64,000 nucleotides of DNA from JAFGJQ01 sp964586145 (GTDB lineage Bacteria > Planctomycetota > Phycisphaerae > UBA1845): positions 1 to 64,000 of the forward strand of contig CAZPHH010000005.1 in assembly GCA_964586145.1 (NCBI GenBank). Direction: 5' to 3'. The notes under the pieces were generated by a model. That model was not told the origin of the DNA. It was given only the letters and a program-made list of their open reading frames with translations, and did not search any database. This document shows, piece after piece, positions 17,631-25,835 of the stretch. The position numbers and the translations under genes were made by a program. How positions within the stretch are numbered: position 1 is the first letter of the stretch; each line of letters begins with the position of its first letter.

Positions 17631-19244
17631 ATGGTGAGGCGATTCGGTGTGGTGCTGCTGGCCGCTGTGATGGCCGGCTGCGACGCGGATGTGGGGACGG
17701 TGACGACGATGCCGGCGGGCGAGTCCGATTACGCGAGTGAATACGATCGCCAGCGCGGCCCGGTCCTCGCGGCGCGAGAGGCGGACTGGCGAAACGGGGC
17801 GATCGTGTACCAGGTGATCGTGGACCGGTTCGCCCCGCCGGCGGACCTGGAGGCCAAGCGGCATCTCTATCCGGCGCCCAAGCGGCTGCGTTCGTGGTCG
17901 GAAACGCCGAAGCGCGGCACGTTTCTGCCCGACGCGCAGGTCTGGACCCAGGAGATCGACTTCTGGGGCGGCGACCTGGCCAGCCTGCGCGGCAAGCTGG
18001 ATTACGTGGCCGGGCTGGGCGTGGACGTGCTGTACCTGAACCCCATCCACCACGCGTACACGAATCACAAGTATGACGCGCTGGACTACTTCGCGGTGTC
18101 GCCGGAGTATGGCACGCGCGACGACGTGAAGGCCCTGGCCGACGCCTGCCACGAGCGCGGCCTGAAGCTGGTGCTGGACGGCGTGTTCAACCACATGGGA
18201 CGGCACTCCGCGTGGTTCCAGGAGGCCCTGGCCGACCCGCAGAGCCCCAAGCGTGACTGGTTCTTCATCGACAAGCGGTACAAGCACGGATACCGGGCCT
18301 GGGCCAACGTGCCGAATCTGCCGGAACTTCGTCTGGAAAACCCGGCGGTGCGGGCTCGCCTCTACGGCGATCCGGACTCCGTGGTGCAGGGCTACCTCCG
18401 CGACGGTGTGGACGGCTGGCGGCTGGACGTCGCGCATGACATCGGGTTCCGCTTCCTGAGCGAACTGACCGAGGCCGCCCACCGGGCCAGGCCCGGCTCG
18501 CTGGTGGTCGGCGAGATCTGGAACTATCCACAGGAGTGGAGCCCGGCCGTGGATGCGGTGATGAACTTCCACGCCCGCGGCATCATCCTGAACCTGGTGC
18601 AGGGTCACCTGTCCGGACCGGCGGCGGGCCGGCTGGTGGAGACCATGATCGCCGACGCCGGGCTGGACCCCATCCTCAAGGCGTGGCTCGTGCTGGACAA
18701 CCACGACGTGCCGCGGCTCAGGACGCTTCTGCCGCCGGCGTGGCCGCAGCGGATGGCCCAGGTGCTTCAGTTCACGCTGCCCGGTTCGCCGAACGTCTAC
18801 TACGGCGTGGAGGTCGGCATGGAGGGCAAGCTGGACCCGGAGATGCGCGGCCCCATGCGGTGGGACCTCGTCTCTGACGACAACCCGGATATGCAATGGA
18901 TGCGCCGGCTCATCGGGCTGCGACGGGGCAGCCGGGCCCTGCAGATCGGCGACTTCCGCCGGCTGGACTCCGAAACGCTCCTGGCCTTCCAGCGGTCGAC
19001 GGACCGGATCGGCGAACTGGTCATCGTGGTCGCCAACCCCACGAGCAAGGCCGTCACGGAGGTCCTGCCGGTCCGCGACTCGAAGCTCATGAATTTCGCC
19101 AAGGTGCGTGACGCCCTGAGCGACGTGGAGGCCCAGGCCGAATCGGGCCTCATCCGCGTCACCGTCCCTGCGCACACCGCGTGTGTTCTTCAGCCCGTAA
19201 TGGCCGACGGCGGAGACTACAGCCCTTACAAGCGCGTGCAGTGA
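17631..19244 (+). CDS. GH13 alpha-amylase-family lipoprotein (neopullulanase-like)
   Basis: 537 residues. The ATG at 17631 has GGAGGG eight bases upstream and gives a signal peptide ending in the lipobox VMAGC; an ATG at 17613 abuts its Shine-Dalgarno and is unlikely. The GH13 barrel is complete: YQVIVDRF (strand 1), VDVLYLNPIHHA, LVLDGVFNHMG, GWRLDVAHD (nucleophile Asp, about 263), VVGEIWN (acid/base Glu, about 292) and VLDNHDVPR (third Asp, about 356). A C-terminal beta domain follows. The sequence is closest in style to neopullulanase/cyclomaltodextrinase enzymes that cleave alpha-glucans. It would be anchored outside the cytoplasm. Confidence 0.88.
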   Translation: MVRRFGVVLLAAVMAGCDADVGTVTTMPAGESDYASEYDRQRGPVLAAREADWRNGAIVYQVIVDRFAPPADLEAKRHLYPAPKRLRSWSETPKRGTFLPDAQVWTQEIDFWGGDLASLRGKLDYVAGLGVDVLYLNPIHHAYTNHKYDALDYFAVSPEYGTRDDVKALADACHERGLKLVLDGVFNHMGRHSAWFQEALADPQSPKRDWFFIDKRYKHGYRAWANVPNLPELRLENPAVRARLYGDPDSVVQGYLRDGVDGWRLDVAHDIGFRFLSELTEAAHRARPGSLVVGEIWNYPQEWSPAVDAVMNFHARGIILNLVQGHLSGPAAGRLVETMIADAGLDPILKAWLVLDNHDVPRLRTLLPPAWPQRMAQVLQFTLPGSPNVYYGVEVGMEGKLDPEMRGPMRWDLVSDDNPDMQWMRRLIGLRRGSRALQIGDFRRLDSETLLAFQRSTDRIGELVIVVANPTSKAVTEVLPVRDSKLMNFAKVRDALSDVEAQAESGLIRVTVPAHTACVLQPVMADGGDYSPYKRVQ

Positions 19245-19726
19245 CCGGACTGGAGCCGGGTCTCAGCCACCCGGACGCCGGTGTCCCCCGGCCGTCTGTT
19301 CCCGCTGCAAGCTCGTCAGGGTAACTGGAACTCAGATTTGACTTGTGTTGGGCGGCGGTTGCGGGTAATGAATGTGAACGAGTTGCCGTTCACGAGCAAT
19401 GGAAGGGACACCCGCATCAGCCTGCTTCAGATCGAAGGCTGGATGCGCGTCGTGCGGCCACGGTAGGCTGGCGGCGCGAATCCCGAGTTCTGTTTCGTCA
19501 TTTCGGGTTTGGGTGCCTTCTCACAGAGGGGGACAGTCTATGCATCACGCCGGCGTCTCCGGCGCGGCGCGACGGCAGGTCCGCAGCGTGATTCCACACG
19601 GCCGGCTCGCCGTCCCCTTCGGAGCCAAGGTCCACAGCAGAACACCGTCGCCGGGGGCGATCCAGCGACCTCTCCCGGCTGGCGTAGCCAGTCGGGTTCG
19701 CGACCACGGAATAGAAAGGGACAATC
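19245..19726 (+). other. Gap of 482 nt with a weak possible leader ORF
   Basis: No convincing gene. An ATG at 19541 is preceded by GAGGGGG at a good distance and opens a frame running past the next gene's start, but the encoded protein has no recognisable features. The end of the gap contains the hairpin noted separately. The rest shows nothing identifiable. Confidence 0.3.
19674..19696 (+). promoter_or_regulatory. Strong hairpin 30 nt before the HDOD gene start
   Basis: CCCGGCTGGC, a GTA loop and GCCAGTCGGG form a 10-bp stem with one G-U pair. It lies just upstream of the AGAAAGGGA ribosome binding region of the gene starting at 19727. It could influence translation or be an RNA processing site, but no known class was matched. 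Confidence 0.4.
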
Positions 19727-21835
19727 ATGGCAGATTCCCGGATCGGAATCACAGCACGTCCGGCCGCCGCACGATCGGGCCAGCCTTCCGGAGGGTGGGG
19801 CGATTTCAGCTCCAAGAGCAAGGACTGCTGCTATCTGGACAAGATGGTTGAGTTGCTGGAGCGCCGCCTGCCGTACCTGGACGGCAAGGCGGGCCGGGTG
19901 GAGAATATCGCGACGCGTCTGGGTATCGCCCTCGATCTTCCCCAGGAGTCGATCATGGCGCTGCGGATCGGGGCCCGGTACTGCGACGTGGGCCTGCACG
20001 GCGTGCCGGACACGCTTCTGTCGACGGATCGCACGTTCGACGAGGCCGAGCAAAAGCTGGCCGACTCTCACGTCCGCCTGAGCGGTCAACTGCTGAGCCT
20101 GGGGTTCTATGACTTCCCCGCAGTGCTGGAAACGGTCTGGTTTCACCACGAACGGGCGGATGGGACCGGGCCGCTCGGCGTGAAGGGCACTGACATTCCC
20201 CTGACGGCCCAGATTCTCTCGGTGGCGGACGCCGTTGAGTCCATGTACTCCGGCCGACCCCACCGGCCCCGCATGGAGCCGGGCGCCATTGTGGCCGAGT
20301 TGCACAAGTGTGCCGCCAGCCAGTTTGGCGCGCACGTGGTGCAGTTGGCGAGCCGGATGCAGGCGGAGCTTTTCGCGTCCCTGATTGAGCGTGAGGCCCC
20401 GGCCCCGCCCGACGCGGCCGCATTGCGCAGCCCGCCGACGGCCGCCGCGCGAGAGCCGCACACCCCACCCCGCACGGCAACGCCCCGTCCCGCGCGGGCG
20501 GCTCGGGTCGCCATAACGGAACCGGCCGCCGCGGGCGGCCGGATTGCCGGCGTCAACCAGATCACCGCGCTGCCCAGCGTCGTCTGTGAAGTGCTGGTGC
20601 TGGCCGGCAACCGAGATGCGGATCGAGGCGAGCTGGCGCGGGCGATCGAGCGGGACGTGGCCCTGACGTCCCGCGTGCTGGCGCTGGCCAACTCGTGCGG
20701 CCACGGAGTCGAGCGGGGGCGCATCTCGACGGTGGATGAAGCAGTCGCCCGCCTGGGTTTCAGCGCGGTCCGGCAGATGGCCGCCGGAATGGCGATTCTG
20801 CGAACGGTGAGCCGGGAGGCGGACGCGTCCGGCGCGTACATCCGGCTCTGGGAACACTCTTTTGCCACGGCGATGGTCGGCACGCTCATGGATTCCGAGC
20901 GCAGCCGGCGGGTCGGCAGCGACGATTACCTCATCGGGCTGCTGCACGACGTGGGAAAGTTCATGGTGATCGACTCGGCCCCCGAGCAGATCCAGGCCCT
21001 GGCCGAGACGGCCGGATTGGCGGATGAAGGAACGCTGCTCGGGCACAACCACGCGGAACTGGGCGCCGAGATGCTGCTTCGCTGGGGTTTGCCCTCGACC
21101 ATCATCGAGCCGGTCGGGGAGCATCACCGCCACTGGGACGAGACGCAGCCGTTTGACCCCACGGAGGAGGCCACGCTTCGGGTTCAACTGGCGGACGGCC
21201 TGGCCCTGGCGTTCGGGTTCCGCAGCGGCCTGGCGGATTACCTGCCGGCGATCCCCGCCTCCCTCCTCTCGCGCTTGCCGTTTCTGGCGAACCTGGACGC
21301 CGCGGCGCTGCGACAGTCCCTCGCGGAGCGGATGCGAGAGACGATACTCATGTTGGGACTGTTCGACGATTCGTCATCCGAGGAGCAGAAGGCCCCGCTT
21401 GCGGCAGACGCGGAGAAGCCCGTCGTCGTCTATGTCCCGTGTGACCCGTGCCCGGTCCACCTTCCGGCCGTCTGGCTGGCGCATGCCTGCGGGTTGACGA
21501 CATTCGTCGAGCCGCTGGACGGCCCCTCCAGCGGGGCGAGCGCAACGGCGCTCTGCGTCGTGGACGCAACCACCGGTCTGCCCACGCAGGCGAGGCTCCA
21601 GTCCGTGCAAACACTCCTGAAGCGCCCCGGCGGGCTGCTGGTCCTGTCGAAGGCGTGGGATGGGCAGGACATCGGACAACCGGGCGACGGCTGGCAGGTT
21701 GTGCGAGAACCGTTATCGATGCGTCAACTGGACGAGAGCCTCGGACGACTGTTTCCCAGGCTTTGCACGACTTCACCACGTCCCCGCCGTCCTGCCGCGC
21801 CGACGGCCGCGGATGGAAGGCCGGCCGAAGCCTGA
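19727..21835 (+). CDS. HD-GYP-like plus HDOD signalling protein
   Basis: 702 residues, no TM segments. The N-terminal third (about 35-215) looks like an HD-GYP c-di-GMP phosphodiesterase: it has HHERADGTGP where active enzymes have HHERxDGxGYP, but the metal-binding HD site is YCDVG instead of LHDIG, so it is probably degenerate. A Pro/Ala-rich linker (about 222-262) leads to an HDOD domain (about 270-545) with ITALPSVVCEVL, RDVALTSRVLALANS and a well-kept LLHDVGK. The last 150 residues (EKPVVVYVPCDPCPVHLP onward) have alternating strands and helices like a degenerate receiver domain. HDOD proteins usually act in regulation of motility, biofilm or DNA repair; the exact role is unknown. Confidence 0.8.
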   Translation: MADSRIGITARPAAARSGQPSGGWGDFSSKSKDCCYLDKMVELLERRLPYLDGKAGRVENIATRLGIALDLPQESIMALRIGARYCDVGLHGVPDTLLSTDRTFDEAEQKLADSHVRLSGQLLSLGFYDFPAVLETVWFHHERADGTGPLGVKGTDIPLTAQILSVADAVESMYSGRPHRPRMEPGAIVAELHKCAASQFGAHVVQLASRMQAELFASLIEREAPAPPDAAALRSPPTAAAREPHTPPRTATPRPARAARVAITEPAAAGGRIAGVNQITALPSVVCEVLVLAGNRDADRGELARAIERDVALTSRVLALANSCGHGVERGRISTVDEAVARLGFSAVRQMAAGMAILRTVSREADASGAYIRLWEHSFATAMVGTLMDSERSRRVGSDDYLIGLLHDVGKFMVIDSAPEQIQALAETAGLADEGTLLGHNHAELGAEMLLRWGLPSTIIEPVGEHHRHWDETQPFDPTEEATLRVQLADGLALAFGFRSGLADYLPAIPASLLSRLPFLANLDAAALRQSLAERMRETILMLGLFDDSSSEEQKAPLAADAEKPVVVYVPCDPCPVHLPAVWLAHACGLTTFVEPLDGPSSGASATALCVVDATTGLPTQARLQSVQTLLKRPGGLLVLSKAWDGQDIGQPGDGWQVVREPLSMRQLDESLGRLFPRLCTTSPRPRRPAAPTAADGRPAEA

Positions 21836-22032
21836 GCATGGGCCGGCCGGTGAGGCCGACGCCCGCCGCGGCAACCGGGAGGGAATCGCCCCAGCCCGTT
21901 CGATTGGCGGGCACACCATCCAAATGGGAGATCCGGGTTTCGGAGACGTTCTCCCCGGGGTTGCCGCCGTCCGGTATACTGCGTGCCCGGAGCAAACCGG
22001 CGATCGAACGGGAGAAAAGGGAGAAGAGCGGT

Positions 22033-23034
22033 ATGGCATTGCTGAACAGCGAGAAGAGACAACGAATGAGCAACCACAGGGTCCCGGGGTATGCGGCAAT
22101 TGCGGTGTTCTGCTGGATGGGGTTGGCGCCGGTGTCGGCGCAGACCACGCAGCCGGCCGCAACGCAACCGGTCACCCCGTTCCGCAACCCGGTGGAGAAG
22201 GAGACGACCCGCCCGTACCCGGCGCTGGAGTTGACGTATGAACGGTACGAGCAGCCGCGGCCGCTGCGGGCATGGGTGGCCCGGGTCGACCTGAAACACC
22301 CGGACGTGCGTCTTGTGGCGACCTGCGGCTCGGAAGACGTGCAGCCGGAGTTTGAGACGCGATGCGAGCGTACGCTGGACTTTGCCAAGCGTCGCAACGT
22401 GCAGTTTGCGGTGAACGCCAGCGCGTTCGGGCCGTTTCGCAAGGAGTCGGGCGAGCCGATGCAGGTGGTGGGCCTCGGCGCGTGCGAGGGGCAGGTGTAT
22501 TCGCCGCCGGACGAACGGTTCGGAGCGTTCATCGTGCGTAAGGACGGCCGCATCCGGATCGGCAACCCGCCGTATGACCTGGAGCAGGTCGAAGAGGCCG
22601 TGTCGGGGTTTCACATGCTCGTCGAAAACGGACGGGACGTGGTGGAGCGGACGGCGTCCAAACAGGCGCCGGGGTTCGTGGGCGTCAATCCGCGAACGGC
22701 GGTGGGCGTGGACAAGGACGGCGTCACGCTGTGGCTGGCGGTTTTTGACGGACGGCAGAAGGGCGTCAGCGAGGGCATTACGCTGCACGAACTGGGACAG
22801 TATTTCCTGGACCTGGGCGCGCATCAGGCGCTGAACTTCGACGGCGGCGGGTCCACCACGATGGTGCTGCAAGACCCCGAGACGGGCGAACACAAGATCG
22901 TGAACACGCCGTCGGACCGCCCGCCCCGGCTGGTCGCGAACAACCTGGGCGTGATGCTCGTGCCGCCGGACAAACGACCGACGACGCAACCCGCATCAGC
23001 GCCGGGCGAGGGACAGCACGCAGAAGCAGAATAG
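22033..23034 (+). CDS. Secreted phosphodiester glycosidase (NAGPA/DUF2233 family)
   Basis: 333 residues from the ATG at 22033 (AAGGGAG upstream); an ATG at 22066 gives a slightly cleaner signal peptide, ending PVSAQTT. A TQPAATQP linker follows. The body has family motifs: VNASAFGPFRKESGEP (metal/phosphate site region), NPRTAVGVDKDG and ALNFDGGGSTTMV near the C-terminus. Relatives remove N-acetylglucosamine linked through phosphodiesters or act on exopolysaccharide. A second TQPA segment ends the protein. It converges on the GH2 gene, with hairpin repeats filling the 76-nt gap. TATACT at 21975 is a possible -10 element. Confidence 0.85.
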   Translation: MALLNSEKRQRMSNHRVPGYAAIAVFCWMGLAPVSAQTTQPAATQPVTPFRNPVEKETTRPYPALELTYERYEQPRPLRAWVARVDLKHPDVRLVATCGSEDVQPEFETRCERTLDFAKRRNVQFAVNASAFGPFRKESGEPMQVVGLGACEGQVYSPPDERFGAFIVRKDGRIRIGNPPYDLEQVEEAVSGFHMLVENGRDVVERTASKQAPGFVGVNPRTAVGVDKDGVTLWLAVFDGRQKGVSEGITLHELGQYFLDLGAHQALNFDGGGSTTMVLQDPETGEHKIVNTPSDRPPRLVANNLGVMLVPPDKRPTTQPASAPGEGQHAEAE

Positions 23035-23065
23035 TGATCCTGGTCCGCACGGCGGACCCCGAATC

Positions 23066-23111
23066 TGTGGGACCGGCTTTCCCTTCTGTGGGACCGGCTT
23101 TCCAGCCGGTC
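23066..23111. repeat. Hairpin repeat between convergent genes
   Basis: TGTGGGACCGGCTTTCC (23066-23082, truncated copy) is followed by a full copy at 23087-23111, the inverse of the repeat at 16643-16708. The last base of the full copy overlaps the GH2 stop codon (23111-23113). The position suggests use as a two-way transcription terminator, although there is no U tract. Confidence 0.8.
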
Positions 23112-25648
23112 TATGGGGCCCGTCCGGGATGGAGGATTTCCTGGGGCGGGTTCGCCGCGAGCGCCGTCGGCGGTGGAAGGGACGACGGCCAGGGCAGCGA
23201 GCGTTCAATCCCGGGGATCAGGTCCACGCAGTTCGCGGGCAGAGCGTGTTCGCCCGTGTCGTCCAGGCAGACCGACCACGCGAAGGATTCGCTCTGGAGC
23301 CGCAGCCCGTCCGCGTGGGGTTTGCAGGTCACGGCGGCCGGGGTCCACTTCAGGTCCCTGAACCGGGCGCGGAACAACCGGTGCGTGGATAGCTCCCGGC
23401 CGGTCGCATCGCTGAGCACCGCGAAGGCACCGTGCGTGTCCACACCGGCCGCGTCCCAATCCGAAAGCGGCAGGCGAGCAGCGACCACCGCGGCATTGGC
23501 CGGGCAGGTCAGATCGAGGCCTTGGTCCACCGGCCGCCCGCCGGCGAGGGCAAAGAGGCCGTAGCGGACGTGCAGCGGGCGAGGCTCCAGGAAGTCGTTC
23601 ACGACGAAGACGCCCCACTCGTCTTTCAGCTCCACGCAGATGACGCGCAGGTTCGCGAACGCCCGCTTGACGAACCAGAACGCCGGCTTGCGGCGGCGGT
23701 AATAATCGATGGGCGTCCAGCTTGTGCAGGCAGGCCAGGTGTCGTTGAACATCCAAAACACCGCGGATGCGGATTCGAACTTGCGCCGGCGCCAGTTGTC
23801 GATGGCCGTCTCCAGGGCTTCGCCGTGCAGCAGGCCGGCGTAGCGGACGTAATCGTCAAACCGGAGGTCCCGCGGTGATTCGCACAAATGCAGTCGCAGC
23901 ATGTTGTCGATCATCGGCTCGCCGCGCCAGGTGTTCTGCGTGTTGTCGTGGTGCAGCCAGGTACGGCTGCCGACGCGTCGCTGCTCCGGCGGGAGAATCT
24001 GCCGCAGCGTGGCCGGCGTGCTGGGCCCAAGCAGACCGCCTTCGTTGGGGAACCGGCTGGCGTCGTCGCGGTATTGCCAGAAGTCACCCTTGGCGGAGCC
24101 GAGGCCGACGTGCCACGGGTGCTGGTCGCCCGTGTGCTGCGCGTTGGGATGGGCGCCGTCGGGCGACCACGGCGAGGTCGGCCAGTACGGACGCGAGTTG
24201 TCTTCCTCGGCGATGACACGCGGGAGCAACTCGAATGAGAGGGCCCGGTCGGGCCGGGCGGCGGGATCGCGTCCGACGATCCAACCATCCGTGACGCCCA
24301 GTTCGTTCTCGTTGTTGCCGCACCAGAGGGCCAGGCTGGGGTGCCGGGACAGCTCGCACACGTTGTGGCGGACCTCGCGTTCCACTTCCGCACAGAACGC
24401 CGGATCGTCCCCGGGGTACTGACAGCACGCAAAGGGCAGGTCGTTCCAGACGAGGATGCCCAGGCGGTCGCATGCGTCGAAAAACGCGTGGTCTTCCCAC
24501 CGCCCGCCACCCCAGACGCGGAGCAGGTTGAAATCGCACTCGGCGGCCAGTGCCACGAGCGCGTCGTAATCGTTTCGCGTCACTCGCGGCCAGAGCAGGT
24601 CGGCCGGCACCCAGTTGGCGCCCTTGCAGAAGATCGGGTGGCCGTTGATGACGAGGTGGAAGAGCGTTCCGCGGTCCTCGGCGGGCTCCTGGCGGACCTC
24701 GACGGAGCGGATGCCGGTATGGCCGGTCCAGGCATCGAGCGGCCGGCCATCGCAAAACAGTGTCACTTCAACGGGGTAGAGATGCGGCTCGCCTTGCGAC
24801 CGGGGCCACCAGAGGCGCGGCTTCTCGACGGTGAGGTCGCAGCGGATTTCCGCTTCGCCGGGGGCGACCATCGCCTCGGTGCGGGTCGCGATGTCTGTGC
24901 CGGGTATCGCGGCCACCAGTGTGAGCGGCCGGCTCGCGTCGGTCACGTTCTCGACGAATCCGCGAACGTGCAGCACGGCCTGCTTGTGATCGGGCGACAT
25001 CGCCGGCGTGACGGTCACCTGCGCCAGCCGGGCCAGGTCGCACGCTTCGAGTCGAACCGGCCCGGTGATGCCGGCATTGATGAGCCGGGGCGACCAGTCC
25101 CAGCGGCAGGCGAAGTGCGGCTTGCGAAGAAACGGCCGCTTCGTGGAAGACGCGATGACTTCCAGGTAATAGTCGCCGGCAGGCCGGTCCGCGTTGGCGA
25201 GCAGGCCGGCATCCACGCGGACGAGCAGGTCGTTGTCTCGCTCGTGGAGCCGATCGGTCACGTCGATCCGCAAGGGGCGGAACGCGTTGTGGTGCTCGCC
25301 GACGTGTTGCCCGTTCAGAAAGACGTGGGCGTCCAGATCGAGCCCGTCGAAGACCAGCCACCGCCGCCGGGCCGGCAGATCGCGCGGAACGTCAAACCGC
25401 CGTCGATAGAACCAGTACTGCTGTTCCACCCACTGGGCGGCCAGCGTGTTGCATCCGGCGTAGACATCGTCGATCCACCCCGCCCGCATCAGGTCCAGGT
25501 ACACGGATCCGGGCACTCGCGCCTCCACCCAAGCGAAGTTCTCCAACCCCGCGGGGATCGCCCGCACGTGCGTCATCTCTCCGTATCCGTCAAAGCCGCT
25601 AAGTGACCATTGGCCGGAGAGGTCGATCAGGCATGGTTTGCCGCTCAT
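23111..25648 (-). CDS. GH2 family beta-mannosidase
   Basis: 845 residues with the three-domain GH2 layout. The N-terminal jelly roll (LSGQWSLSGFDG, EARVPGSVYLDLMRAGWIDD, YRRRFDVP) is characteristic of beta-mannosidases. The barrel contains WGGGRWE, WNDLPFACCQYP, LWCGNNENELG (acid/base Glu, about 444) and FPNEGGLLGPS (nucleophile Glu, about 535). It is shorter at its start than exported relatives and has no signal peptide, so it is probably cytoplasmic and finishes the breakdown of mannose-containing oligosaccharides. It is divergent from the GH-A lipoprotein gene (187-nt spacer), which suggests shared control. Confidence 0.9.
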   Translation of the reverse strand: MSGKPCLIDLSGQWSLSGFDGYGEMTHVRAIPAGLENFAWVEARVPGSVYLDLMRAGWIDDVYAGCNTLAAQWVEQQYWFYRRRFDVPRDLPARRRWLVFDGLDLDAHVFLNGQHVGEHHNAFRPLRIDVTDRLHERDNDLLVRVDAGLLANADRPAGDYYLEVIASSTKRPFLRKPHFACRWDWSPRLINAGITGPVRLEACDLARLAQVTVTPAMSPDHKQAVLHVRGFVENVTDASRPLTLVAAIPGTDIATRTEAMVAPGEAEIRCDLTVEKPRLWWPRSQGEPHLYPVEVTLFCDGRPLDAWTGHTGIRSVEVRQEPAEDRGTLFHLVINGHPIFCKGANWVPADLLWPRVTRNDYDALVALAAECDFNLLRVWGGGRWEDHAFFDACDRLGILVWNDLPFACCQYPGDDPAFCAEVEREVRHNVCELSRHPSLALWCGNNENELGVTDGWIVGRDPAARPDRALSFELLPRVIAEEDNSRPYWPTSPWSPDGAHPNAQHTGDQHPWHVGLGSAKGDFWQYRDDASRFPNEGGLLGPSTPATLRQILPPEQRRVGSRTWLHHDNTQNTWRGEPMIDNMLRLHLCESPRDLRFDDYVRYAGLLHGEALETAIDNWRRRKFESASAVFWMFNDTWPACTSWTPIDYYRRRKPAFWFVKRAFANLRVICVELKDEWGVFVVNDFLEPRPLHVRYGLFALAGGRPVDQGLDLTCPANAAVVAARLPLSDWDAAGVDTHGAFAVLSDATGRELSTHRLFRARFRDLKWTPAAVTCKPHADGLRLQSESFAWSVCLDDTGEHALPANCVDLIPGIERSLPWPSSLPPPTALAANPPQEILHPGRAP

Positions 25649-25835
25649 GGTTGAACATCGTGCGAGCGAAGCGCGCAGTCGTCAAGAAGGCGTCATCCGC
25701 TGACGTTTTCGCTTCGCGATTGCCCGCCTTATCACAACCCGCCGTTGCCCGTACAATCCACCTCCGATGAAACGAACGTGCCGCCGGAGGTTGACACCCT
25801 CGGGACGTTAAACCCTGTGTGCAAGGAATGAATTC

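Noticed and set aside
19360..19490. Possible c-di-GMP riboswitch upstream of the HD-domain gene
   Set aside because: A CCACGGTAGGCTGG stretch recalls the class I aptamer, but the conserved GGGCAAACC and GACGCAAAGC elements are missing.
21819..21848. GGCCGGCC inverted repeat around the HDOD gene stop
   Set aside because: It could be a terminator stem, but it has no U tract, and 8-bp GC palindromes are expected by chance in DNA of this composition.
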